Origin: Adineta steineri
Lineage: Eukaryota; Rotifera; Eurotatoria; Adinetida; Adinetidae
Direction: 5' to 3'
Assembly: GCA_905250115.1 (NCBI GenBank)
Contig: CAJNOI010000017.1
Location: forward strand, 324,685 to 388,684
Length of the DNA: 64,000 nucleotides
Made by a program: the position numbers and the translations under genes. A model generated the notes under the pieces. That model was not told the origin of the DNA. It saw only the letters and a program-made list of their open reading frames with translations, and ran no database searches. The stretch's first letter is position 1. Every line of letters begins with the position of its first letter. This document shows positions 53,250 to 62,286 of the stretch, piece after piece.

Positions 53250-54440
53250 TTAATCAAAATCAGTTAATAAGTTTACTGAGAATAAAAATTTTCAAAACTG
53301 TAACACGTTCCTTAAAAGAAAGATTGATTTGGGACCAATATCCAAGTTGTTGTTTGATAATATTTATCTTACGGGTTAATTCTGATGATGGTAAAATTTC
53401 CAGTGTTCATAGGTATCCCCAGGAAGGTGCACCAGTCTAACCTCACTCTAGCTTCAAAGAGTGGTGGTGGTAACCAACTTGAAATTCAGAGTATTTCAGT
53501 CTTAAAGTTATTGGTTTTTGCTCCAAAAGCTTGCGTGCAAGTGTCGTAACATCGTCTGCATATGCTAAAGCCTTTATCCTGATCTGTTCAGCATCATTGT
53601 TCTTCAGAGTAATTTGAAAATGACCACCTGGAGGAAGGATACCGGATATGGTGTGATTCATTCGAATACGATGCAACAATGGTTCTTTTGAGATTACAAA
53701 TAATGCACCGGAGAGACTACAACCCTGCCTAACACCCAAGTTAAATCTGATTGACGTTAAGAGACTGTTGCTGATTTTTATTCTAAATGAGCCATTTCCG
53801 TACAATAAAGAAACACATCGAATACATTTAAAACCAAACCCAAATACCTGCGAAACCCCTACAAGATAACGGTGGTTGACGCGATCAAAGGCCTTTTCTT
53901 CGTCCTAAACGACCAGAGCAATGGGATTTCGAATACGTTGTTGGTGTTCTATAATCGATCGGATCAATAAAATATTATTTCGCATTGTACGGCCTAAAAT
54001 CAAACATGATTGATCCCGAAGAATGATTGAACAAAGAACTCTTTGTAATCGCATAATAAGCACCTTTGATAAGATTTTATAATCGATATTCATCAATGAT
54101 AAAGGCCTATAATCTTTCATATCACCAGTGGGTGTATTCTTTTTGCTCAATAGTGCTAACAGAGCACGACGAAACCCTTGATAAAATTATCTCTTGTTTT
54201 CAGCAACATTGATTATTTGCACATACCGAATACCGATCATGGAAAATATGATTCGTCAGACCTTTGTTGATATACCGTCGTCACCCGGAGATTTCCGATC
54301 TAGCATTGACATTAAAGCTTTATGGCATTCTTCTACAAACATTTCACGTTCTAAAGCCTCTTTATCGTCATTCCTTAGTTCAGGTAAACCATCTAACAGT
54401 GTAGTCCATGTTGAGGGTGTGAGCGCTTTCAGATATTATT
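53250..54440 (-). mobile_element. Decayed LINE reverse-transcriptase segment (L1/Tx1-like)
   Basis: Minus-strand reading gives DYRPLSLMNIDYKILSKVL, DEEKAFDRVNHRYL, RQGCSLSGALFVI and LAYADDVTTLA, the ordered RT motifs of an L1/Tx1-type LINE, ending in a thumb-like region (INLSFKERVTVLKIFILSKL). Frame changes and stops occur between blocks. It is truncated at both ends. Confidence 0.7.
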
Positions 54441-54531
54441 TTTATACCAACATCCATCCCTACACCATCATTCCCTTCGTGTTATTTTGCTTTTTCCTTA
54501 CTAAATTCATTCGTTTTTACGATTTTTACTT

Positions 54532-54970
54532 TCTTTATTTTCAATATTGAATCTTCTTGAAGTATATTTTATACCGTACAACAATCAAGTAAAACACAAT
54601 TGAATATACATATATATCTTTGCAAAACTTCCTCATTATTAGTGACAATTTTCACTTTCCTAGCAAACTCTGAATAATAATAAAATACAACAAAAATGAA
54701 ATGCTTTAATAATGTACATTTAACAACATAAATAATTGTTGAAATATTTCTTCAAACTTAACAACCAAAGAACACAAACTCTTTCTACATATATATTATT
54801 TTCGAGTAAAAATGAATCACAGATATTATAGTACATAGCAAGACTACCTACACTTAGAATGATCGCTATCTTCAAAATAATTATATTTCAACAAGACATA
54901 GAATGAAACATAGAGTGAATGAAATTTCTAATTGTTTTTAATTAAAAAGTGTTGCTCTGGCAGACTAGTG
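54532..54970 (-). repeat. Inverted repeat, right arm
   Basis: Minus-strand counterpart of 47051-47466. It begins inside the 3' hairpin of SL RNA gene SL-2 and continues through its 3' flank. By eye the two arms agree at about 80-85 percent, with one insertion of about 30 bases in this arm near 54680. Confidence 0.8.
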
Positions 54971-55056
54971 TGTTACCACCAGTCCGCACAATTTCGTCAT
55001 CGCAACATGTATTTGATCAGCTAGGATCATTTACCTCTTGGTAAGTTGTAATAAGC
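54949..55056 (-). ncRNA. Spliced-leader RNA gene, complete (SL-2)
   Basis: 108 bases on the minus strand. The leader is 55056-55035 (22 bases, ending ACAACTTACCAAGAG), followed at once by a GTAAATG splice donor. As I recall, the published bdelloid SL is 23 bases and differs only by an extra 5' G, which could stem from the cap. The 3' part folds into a hairpin: arm 54984-54977 with arm 54970-54963, loop of 6. The gene ends in ACAC and a T run. SL RNA donates its leader to the 5' end of many mRNAs by trans-splicing. It is head-to-head with SL-3, 135 bases apart. Confidence 0.85.
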
Positions 55057-55191
55057 AACTTTTCTCGATACTGTGTGGAGCACGACATCTACAGTGTCTT
55101 TACACATTTCACTTTTCTCTTTCTATTCTTTTCATATGATATATACAACGACAAAACACATGTGGTGCTCCATATACTATCGAGAAAAGTT
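55057..55191. promoter_or_regulatory. Bidirectional SL RNA promoter
   Basis: Shared spacer of SL-2 and SL-3. A block of the form GTGCTCCACATACTATCGAG lies about 10-30 bases upstream of each leader (55163-55184 plus strand; 55086-55065 minus strand). The same block is found upstream of the other SL pair at 59894-60026. It is probably a proximal sequence element of snRNA type; this role is inferred from conservation and position. Confidence 0.65.
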
Positions 55192-55300
55192 GCTTATTAC
55201 AACTTTATACCAAGAGGTAAATGATCCCACTTGATCAAATACATGTTGCGATGACGAAATTGTGCAGGCTGATGGTAACATTAGCCTGCCAGAGCAACAC
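55192..55300 (+). ncRNA. Spliced-leader RNA gene with 3-base insertion in the leader (SL-3)
   Basis: Matches SL-2 and SL-5 along its length, with the GTAAATG donor after the leader. The leader is 25 bases because three bases are added (ACAACTTTATACCAAGAG). The 3' hairpin is changed in a paired way: arms 55267-55274 and 55279-55286 keep all pairs, and the outer GCA/TGC extends the stem to 11 pairs. The conserved stem suggests the RNA is or was functional; the altered leader may make it a variant SL or a recent pseudogene. Confidence 0.7.
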
Positions 55301-55506
55301 TTTTTTTAAATTAAAATGAAAAATAAATAAAAATATATTGCAATATGATTTATTATTCTTGCACAATATTCATCATATGAATAAATTATATATACTGTAA
55401 TGTCGTAAGTTAAAATAAAATACATTCTTTCTTCATTTCTTTTATGGAAAAGTGAAATGTGTATGTCCATAGGAAAGAAAAGAAAGTTGAATTTGTGTAT
55501 TTCGTT

Positions 55507-55722
55507 ATCGCTTCTCGGCCTTTTCGGCTAAGATCAAAGTGTAGTATCTGTTCTCGTCGGTTTGAAAGCCGGCGCTGATCTCATTGAGGTCAGGCTCTTT
55601 CAAGCGGATTTTTGGACATCGGCCAGGATCACCCGAGTTCACTCGGACCTGTGCCACGGATCATCTCGACACTGCAGTGCCGTTGAGTTTGGTCCACTCC
55701 CGTTTCCTTCGGGACACGGGAA
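55507..55722 (+). ncRNA. U2: U2 spliceosomal snRNA
   Basis: Begins ATCGCTTCTCGGCC and contains the branch-point recognition stretch GTAGTATCTGTTC (55541-). Stem IIa (CGTCGG with CCGGCG) pairs well. The Sm site ATTTTTGG is at 55608-55615. Downstream stems include CCGAG with CTCGG, and a final hairpin closed by a TTCG tetraloop ends near 55721. Compared with the canonical 5' end there is an extra C after TTTT in stem-loop I and an extra A in GATCAAAGTG. It lies about 200 bases downstream of SL-3 on the same strand. The open frame 55562-55744 is an artefact of this RNA gene. Confidence 0.92.
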
Positions 55723-56000
55723 TCATCTAAGAAATTGGAAATGAAAATATATTAATCATACTATTGGTTAATGCATGTCACTTTCTTATTATTATCAAGT
55801 TTTTTTAATGTTAGAATTGTTCTACTTATCAAACCGAATAACTGAAGAACTAAACTTAAAAATAATATTTAAATTATTTATCCATCAACACTTTTGTTTG
55901 ATTTTCATTTGTTTTCTTTTCTCGAGTATTGCTTTGACAAATTAATATTATTACTAGTTTGCTAAATTTTGTCATTACAATATGTTTTGAGGATCGATAG
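55723..56000. other. Spacer, U2 to LINE insertion
   Basis: AT-rich, no gene seen. Confidence 0.4.
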
Positions 56001-57406
56001 TGTTTTACCCGATACTTTTTTTTTTTTTTTTTTTTTTTTTTATTATGCTGTATTTAAGTTAATTAATGCCTTACGGCCTATTAATACATAATCCATGGAA
56101 TAATATCTGACAATAAATGAATTTAAATATAAAAATAGGTGAGCACTATAACACAAGTACAACAACACTAGTATATTAAGAGAAGCGTACCATCAGTAAC
56201 ACCATGCAGATGACATATACAAGTTGAAATTAGAAATCAATCGAAGAAAAAAAACAAACAAATGACAACACGCATTAGTAGAAGAGAAGGAAGGCAAAAA
56301 GAGGAGAAAATATTATAAGAAAGATTCAGGAAAGTTTCTCAAGATGTTAAGATCATCATTATTAATTGAGGGGATCGAATCTTCCACATTCTTATCTATC
56401 CAACAAAGGATATTCTCAATGGAGGAACTATAGGGAACTATACGTTTTGATCTATATATAAATTTAATGATCGAGTCCTTCCTAAGCCACTGATTTCTAT
56501 AGAAGTTAAAGTTAGCTTGTTCATAGAGGAGAAGTTCATCGGTGGTATTGCTCAGTCCCTTAATGTATTTTCTCAAGTAGGTGGAACAGTAATTTTCTAA
56601 CGATTTTTCGTTAGTTAAAGAAACAAAAAGAAAATCATTCCAGTGGGGGATCCTTAGGGTTCTCTTAAGGCAAGTAACGAAGAAGTGTGAGAGATCATCT
56701 CTCTGGCGATGGGTCAAGAGCGGAAAAATAACAAACAACCAAGTGAAAAGGGGTCTGACGAAAGTTGTAAATAGGATTCTTCGGAATTCGGTTGAGGACG
56801 TTCCGTATAATCTGAACGACTTAACTATCCCTACCCTTTGCCTAATCTTGGTTTTATAGGCTGAGATCAAGCTGTCCCAGCTTAATTTGGGGGACAACAA
56901 ATATCCTAGGTACTTATATTTCTTTACCCAAGATATATGTTGGCCCCCCATCGCAAGTTCAAAACGGGGTTTAGGAATGGCTCTGGACGACCAGATCATC
57001 TCGGTTTTCCTATAATTTATCGGTTGGACCGAGAGTATCGAGTAGTACTCAAGATACTCGAAAAGTTTTTGGAGCTTTCGTTCCAGGTCAATACATTGTA
57101 ACGAATATTGAACTCCCATTCTTCCTCCTACCACACACGCTAGGTCATCAGCGAAAAAGTTAGGTAAAGAGTTCTGGAGATACGACCACATATCGCAATG
57201 GTACGTAATGAAGATCGCCGGGGTCAGCGATGACCCTTGCGGCCCCCCTTTCTCTATCGGAAAAAATCTGGATCTTATATTGTTAATTTCAATAAATCCT
57301 GATCTATTTCTTAACCAACTATCGATCCAAGTTATATAAGACTTGGGAACCCCTAGCCTTCCCAACTTTCCTAAGCAGCCTTCCCAGTATTGTTTTACCC
57401 GATACT
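56001..57406 (-). mobile_element. 5'-truncated LINE insertion with target duplication and poly(A)
   Basis: The element occupies 56017-57390. TGTTTTACCCGATACT occurs at both 56001-56016 and 57391-57406, a 16-base target duplication. A run of about 25 T at the left is the poly(A) tail of a minus-strand element. The coding frame is open from the 5' break (YWEGCLGKLGRLGVP) through about 359 codons to 56313. It has RT motifs GGPQGSSLTPAIF and NFFADDLACVVGG, then KYKYLGYLL and a thumb domain. The 5' part of the element was lost on insertion, as usual for LINEs. The exact repeat and tail point to a fairly recent event. Jockey/I-like by motif; the clade is not certain. Confidence 0.88.
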
Positions 57407-58606
57407 ATAACATTCAAATGTCATTTTATCTTCAATTAGTTCTAGTTAGTGAAGCAGATGAAACTAGAATTAATTCCTGATTAAATTTATTTTTATGATG
57501 TACGGAAAATGAGACTGATTGAATAACAAACAGTTCTTTATTGTGACGTTTTCTATCATGACATAAGTTGTGACAGTGAAATTGCATTTACTATCTACAT
57601 ACATATCTTCCATAAATATTTATTGAATAATCGAATGAATAGTCAAAGAATAATTTGAATGTTAGTTTAGAAATCAGTGAAAAACTAGAATTTAAAGTTA
57701 ACAAATAGAAATGAATCTCTTTTAATGATTAAGGTGAAGAAAAGAGATTTTTCTTTTTCATCTATATGCATGTCATATATGAATTATTGACATTATTTGA
57801 TTAAAGTTATTTTATATAACTAAAATGAAATTCAAAACAAACAATCATTGACAAGATTGATGAAACAGTTTAACCTTTTCATTTTTTAGTTTAGCATCGT
57901 TTATCTTATGTAATAAAACTAATATTAAAAGATTGTGAATATTTGAGATTTCATCTGAATAGAACGTTTCTTATTAGAATTATGAAGCGAAGAAGGTGTT
58001 GTAATTGTTTGATGATTTCAATTCTTTATAGTTATATGTATATATTAGACATTGATTAGTCATCATCATCCGAATTTACTTTTACAAAATCAAATGTATA
58101 ACAACAAAAAACATATTCGAGTATGTCATGTTGTAAGGAGTACTAAGTAATTCGTATTCTCTTTTATTCATCATGTGTCATCCTATAATAAGTTTATAGT
58201 ATTAGTATGGTTATGCACAGACAGATATCTGAACTAATCTATATCAAACTATAAAAACGATTCTAAATCACATAACAAATTCTCTTGTGCTTTTGTACTA
58301 GACAAATTCGTTCTTATCATTGTCTTTACTTCAGCATTTTATTATTATCAGTAACACTTTTCGTCTATCTTACAAAACCTCAGTAATATCTAAACAGCAA
58401 CAAAATTCAAACTCTTTCTTCACTTATTATTTTCAACCAACTATAATAAAAGACTTTTCCAATAGTAATACGTTAAATATACAAGTGTGTAACAATACTA
58501 TCTCCTTAAAATAGTCATTTTCTTTCAAGTAATTATATCTAAACAGAGAACTACACCAAATAATCAACTAGAGAATGAATAATATTACATAATATTTTAT
58601 TAAAAA
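57407..58606. other. Intergenic, AT-rich
   Basis: 1.2 kb with no credible gene, RNA or repeat. It is the continuation of the spacer split by the LINE. Confidence 0.4.
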
Positions 58607-58680
58607 GTGTTGCTCTGGCAGACTAGTGTGTTACCACCAGTCCGCACAATTTCGTCATCGCCACATGTATTTGATCAGCT
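58607..58680 (-). ncRNA. SL RNA gene, body half (SL-4, interrupted)
   Basis: Minus-strand SL RNA from AGCTGATC through the 3' hairpin to ACAC plus T run, nearly identical to SL-2. The leader and the first 12 bases of the intron part are absent here. The leader half is found at 59872-59893 on the same strand, beyond MYG1. Confidence 0.8.
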
Positions 58681-59871
58681 GGTTTGTTTTTTTTTTTTTT
58701 TATGTTGTTCAACGCTTTTTTTTAATTTTACACTGCTTAAGTTGATATTCAAGAAAAAAACAGTGACATAAAATAGTTTTATTTTCATTCTTTTGTATGC
58801 TCTAATTCAAGCGAACGTCGTGCCATAGTTAAAACACCATCATATGTAGCATTTCCACCAATAAAACCAGATGCATGTACAAATATACATCCTGGTATAC
58901 CGGATTTTGTACTTAATTCATCATCACGTAAACCTTGCCATTGTTTAGGTAATGATAAACGATTCTCAAAGGATTTATTATTTAATGGAACAGCTTGTAT
59001 AAGCCATGTTTTATTTGAATCAGGATATAGAACATATTTTATTTTATCACCAAGTTTTTCTTTTTCTTCTTGTTCAATATCAAATAAATGTTCACGCCAT
59101 GGTAATGGTTGATCTAACACAAGAATTGAACCGGATGAATCAATATCAAAACGTTTAGCAATAGCTTGTTCTAGTAATGATCTTGCTGGCCACCATCGAT
59201 GAATATAATCATGAAATCTATCAAGAAATTCATTACCAATTAATTCCATGGCTTGTTTAAATCCAGTCTCTTCTTTTTCTGTAGGATTTGGATCATTCCA
59301 AGCTGGATTGAAATATCCAGCGCGTGCACTAAGATTTGTACTAATTCTATATTTCATATTTTCACCAATATCAACTCCATTATCAATAGCATCAATTTCT
59401 TGTACAAAATTTTCATATAATTTATCAAATAAAATTTTTGATAAATGATCTCTAACACTGTCATCCATTGTTTCTTTTTTTAATAATTCTTTTAATATTT
59501 CTTGACCGAAATGTACATAAATTAAACCAGCACTGGATAATTTGATTGTCCATGGTTTTTCTGGTCGTAAAGAATGAAAGGTATCGGTAAATGTTTTTTG
59601 ATGATGATCGAATCGTTTTTGTTCAGCATTGAATATACCACCAACATCAACAACGGTATCGCATTCGGCTAATATCTTTGGATCACGAGTTCTGATAATT
59701 TCTGCATCAGCATAACGAGGTAGATTTTTTAATAGAAAACAGGCAAATATTTCATCGCAATGAAAATGACCATTATGTGTACCAATCTTGATTGTATTAG
59801 TATTTGACATTATTCGTTAAAATCCGTGCAAACGTCTGATTATTGATATCATCAAAAGTAAGAAATAAATT
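58681..59871 (-). mobile_element. Retrocopy of MYG1 mRNA inserted in SL RNA gene SL-4
   Basis: This stretch replaces 12 bases of the SL RNA gene. On the minus strand it runs from a 5' UTR joined directly to the SL leader, through the intronless MYG1 frame, to a 3' UTR ending in a run of 15 A (58701-58687). Lack of introns, poly(A) and a leader joined as in trans-spliced mRNA all point to reverse transcription of a mature mRNA. Confidence 0.6.
58785..59810 (-). CDS. MYG1: MYG1 exonuclease (DHH-type), intronless
   Basis: 341 codons with no interruption. MYG1 is a 3'-5' RNA exonuclease acting in nucleus and mitochondria. Clear motifs are GTHNGHFHCDE (residues 8-18), TVVDVGG, and the DHH-type RFDHHQ. 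Further blocks are PWTIKLSSAGLIYVHFGQ, DAIDNG and the C-terminal SGIPGCIFVHASGFIGGNAT. The start lacks an obvious mitochondrial peptide, unlike the longer vertebrate form. All other well-identified host genes in the window except the GPCR have introns. The frame is fully open and conserved motifs are intact, so it is probably expressed; whether it is the only MYG1 copy cannot be seen from here. Confidence 0.93.
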   Translation of the reverse strand: MSNTNTIKIGTHNGHFHCDEIFACFLLKNLPRYADAEIIRTRDPKILAECDTVVDVGGIFNAEQKRFDHHQKTFTDTFHSLRPEKPWTIKLSSAGLIYVHFGQEILKELLKKETMDDSVRDHLSKILFDKLYENFVQEIDAIDNGVDIGENMKYRISTNLSARAGYFNPAWNDPNPTEKEETGFKQAMELIGNEFLDRFHDYIHRWWPARSLLEQAIAKRFDIDSSGSILVLDQPLPWREHLFDIEQEEKEKLGDKIKYVLYPDSNKTWLIQAVPLNNKSFENRLSLPKQWQGLRDDELSTKSGIPGCIFVHASGFIGGNATYDGVLTMARRSLELEHTKE

Positions 59872-59893
59872 CTCTTGGTAAGTTGTAATAAGC
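59872..59893 (-). ncRNA. SL leader half of SL-4, joined to MYG1 5' UTR
   Basis: 22-base leader on the minus strand ending CCAAGAG. It is followed by AATTTATTTC instead of the GTAAATG donor, so no SL RNA can be spliced from it. Upstream it keeps the SL promoter block, which an mRNA would not carry. Confidence 0.8.
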
Positions 59894-60026
59894 AACTTTT
59901 CTCAATAGTATGTGGAGCACGACATCTGCTGGATCTTTACACATTTCGTTTTCCTTTCAATATGCTCGATGTGATATATAGAAAGACAAGTTTGATGTCG
60001 TGCTCCACATACTATCGAGGAAAATT
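59894..60026. promoter_or_regulatory. Bidirectional SL RNA promoter, second copy
   Basis: Homologous to 55057-55191. Both carry the GTGCTCCACATACTAT block facing each leader and a shared centre (CTTTACACATTTC). Confidence 0.65.
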
Positions 60027-60134
60027 GCTTATTACAACTTACCAAGAGGTAAATGATCTTTACTGATCAAATACATGTTGCGATGACGAAATTGTGCGGA
60101 CTGGTGGTAACACACTAGTCTGCCAGAGCAACAC
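60027..60134 (+). ncRNA. Spliced-leader RNA gene, complete (SL-5)
   Basis: 108 bases with a 22-base leader at 60027-60048, GTAAATG donor, and the 3' hairpin 60099-60106 with 60113-60120. It ends ACAC and TTTT. Same length and structure as SL-2. AAATTGTG at about 60089-60096, just before the hairpin, is the only candidate Sm site and departs from the usual consensus. Confidence 0.85.
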
Positions 60135-62286
60135 TTTTAAATAAACTTAAAGTAATTCTGATTTATATCTCTATACCACATTTTTCTCCATGTACAATAT
60201 TAGAAATTCTATATAACTGTGAATTTAATAAATCTTTAAATATTTGTTTTTGATCTATTCATTATTCGTGATTATATACAAAAATCAATGATTACGCAAA
60301 ATCTATGGAGAATTTTTGAAAAACGTTTCATTGATGAATAATCACAGTTTTCCTATGGAGTTATGATTACAAACTCAGCAAAAATGTATTTTTTTTACAA
60401 CTTTAATAAACATCTGAATAAAATATAGAATAGAAATTTGACTATTATGGATAAATACAGTAAAGATTGAATTGTTAGATCTGAATGAATTTGTCAACAA
60501 TGAAAATAAATAGAAAAATGTTTTTCTGTCAATGATTTTACATTGATCTTTTATATATCTAAGTAATTCTACTATATAAATTGAATCGAAATTTTTGAGC
60601 TAATGTTCATATATTGTATTACATTTTATAATAGTGAGATTATTATCAATAATAGATAATAAAATTTATCACACAATATGTTCTATGAATATTGAGTAAA
60701 TTGTTGAATTGTTTTGAATTTAAATAAAGTATTTGACATGTTTCATTACAAATAATAAACATATTTCTTTTTAGATCCTTCGTTGTTTGTTCTATTAACG
60801 ATAAATGAATTATCTTATTTATATTTTTTATATAAAATAACAAATATAGTTAAACATGTTAAATGATCTTTGAACATACTAATTGATTAATTTCACATAA
60901 AATATGTACTTAATTTTACTTTTCAAATATTTATTAACAATTACATTTAATCTTTTTCCATAAAATTTACATAATCAATTTTTTCTTTCATGTAATTCAT
61001 CATGAATTTTCGTAGATTTTTAATACAATATCTGAAATAATATCAATCGATCTATTTTAGACGAAATCTATTCGCTCAATGGATATTTTCAAAATAGTGA
61101 ACATTACTTTGTTTTGTCAGAAGATGAATTCTTGGGATAAAAGAATAATTAAATTTAATTGAGAAAAAGAATTTCAAGTACATATGATTATTTATACAAT
61201 CGAGTTTACTCAAAGAAAGTCGATTGAACAATTTTATAGAAGAAAAATCTGAATATTTAAGAAAAGATAATGAATTTGATTTTTATTCATTATTTTGTTC
61301 CTGTCCGAATATCTAATAAATAGCATCTTTAGAGTTTTTTATTTTCAGTTTATAACAACATAAGATATATTTCATAAAGTAATATAAATCATTGGATATT
61401 GATGAACATCATGTGATCTTATCAAAGTTTTAACTATATTTGATAAAATTGGCTTAAGTGTAAGTAGTTTTTATAGATGAATCAACATATCAAAGATTTT
61501 GCAAATATTGATAAGAAATTATTCGAAAATAAGATGTTGAAATATAAATAAACTACGAAAAAAGCATAATATTAATGGTTGATATTAATTGTCATGATCT
61601 ATTCTAATACACATTCTTTTTATCCGATTATTATTTTCTTTTATTTCTCTGTTATATATTAAATATATATTTTGTTGTTGTTGTTGTCTATTTGATCAAT
61701 ACATAAGGTGTATTGTATAAAAGAAAGAATAGAAAACGACGACAAAAATCATGATTAAGACAAAAAAATGCACTCGATAATATGAAAACGAAAGGCATTC
61801 AGTTTATCTGTTTGAAAATGAATGATTTTTTTTCAAGTGTAAACATGAAAAAAAGAAGACAAACAATTATTCCTAATTCAGATTTAGTAGAGTGCAAAAA
61901 TAATTGTCGATAGACTTTTTTATGTTGTTATATCACTCAGACACTATACTGTATAACTACATTAATCATTAAAAATTTCGCCCTTGCTGTGAACTTATAC
62001 AAAATAATAACCTTACAGATTATGCATGCTTTTTAGTATACCTTCCGTCTTATATGGCTAGGCCCCTCGATCTTGGAAATTTTATTATAGCTATTGCAAG
62101 TAAGGATCATTGCTATAGAGTCGTTTTAAACTTCTTTCCAGCGGTCATTACTTCAATAATGTAATGTGAATAGTCCTGTCATCTATCGAACTCTAGTATT
62201 TTCTTATCCAAGAAGACTTGTTGTGATTGGTTAGTTTTCTACTGATAGGAATATATGAATATTGTACGATTAGAGAAAAACATAAA
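60135..62286. other. Intergenic, AT-rich
   Basis: 2.1 kb with no credible coding region, RNA gene or repeat. The short minus-strand frame at 60646-60843 is AT-driven. Confidence 0.45.

Noticed and set aside
55562-55744. 60-codon open frame
   Set aside because: It lies inside the U2 snRNA gene and is explained by that RNA.
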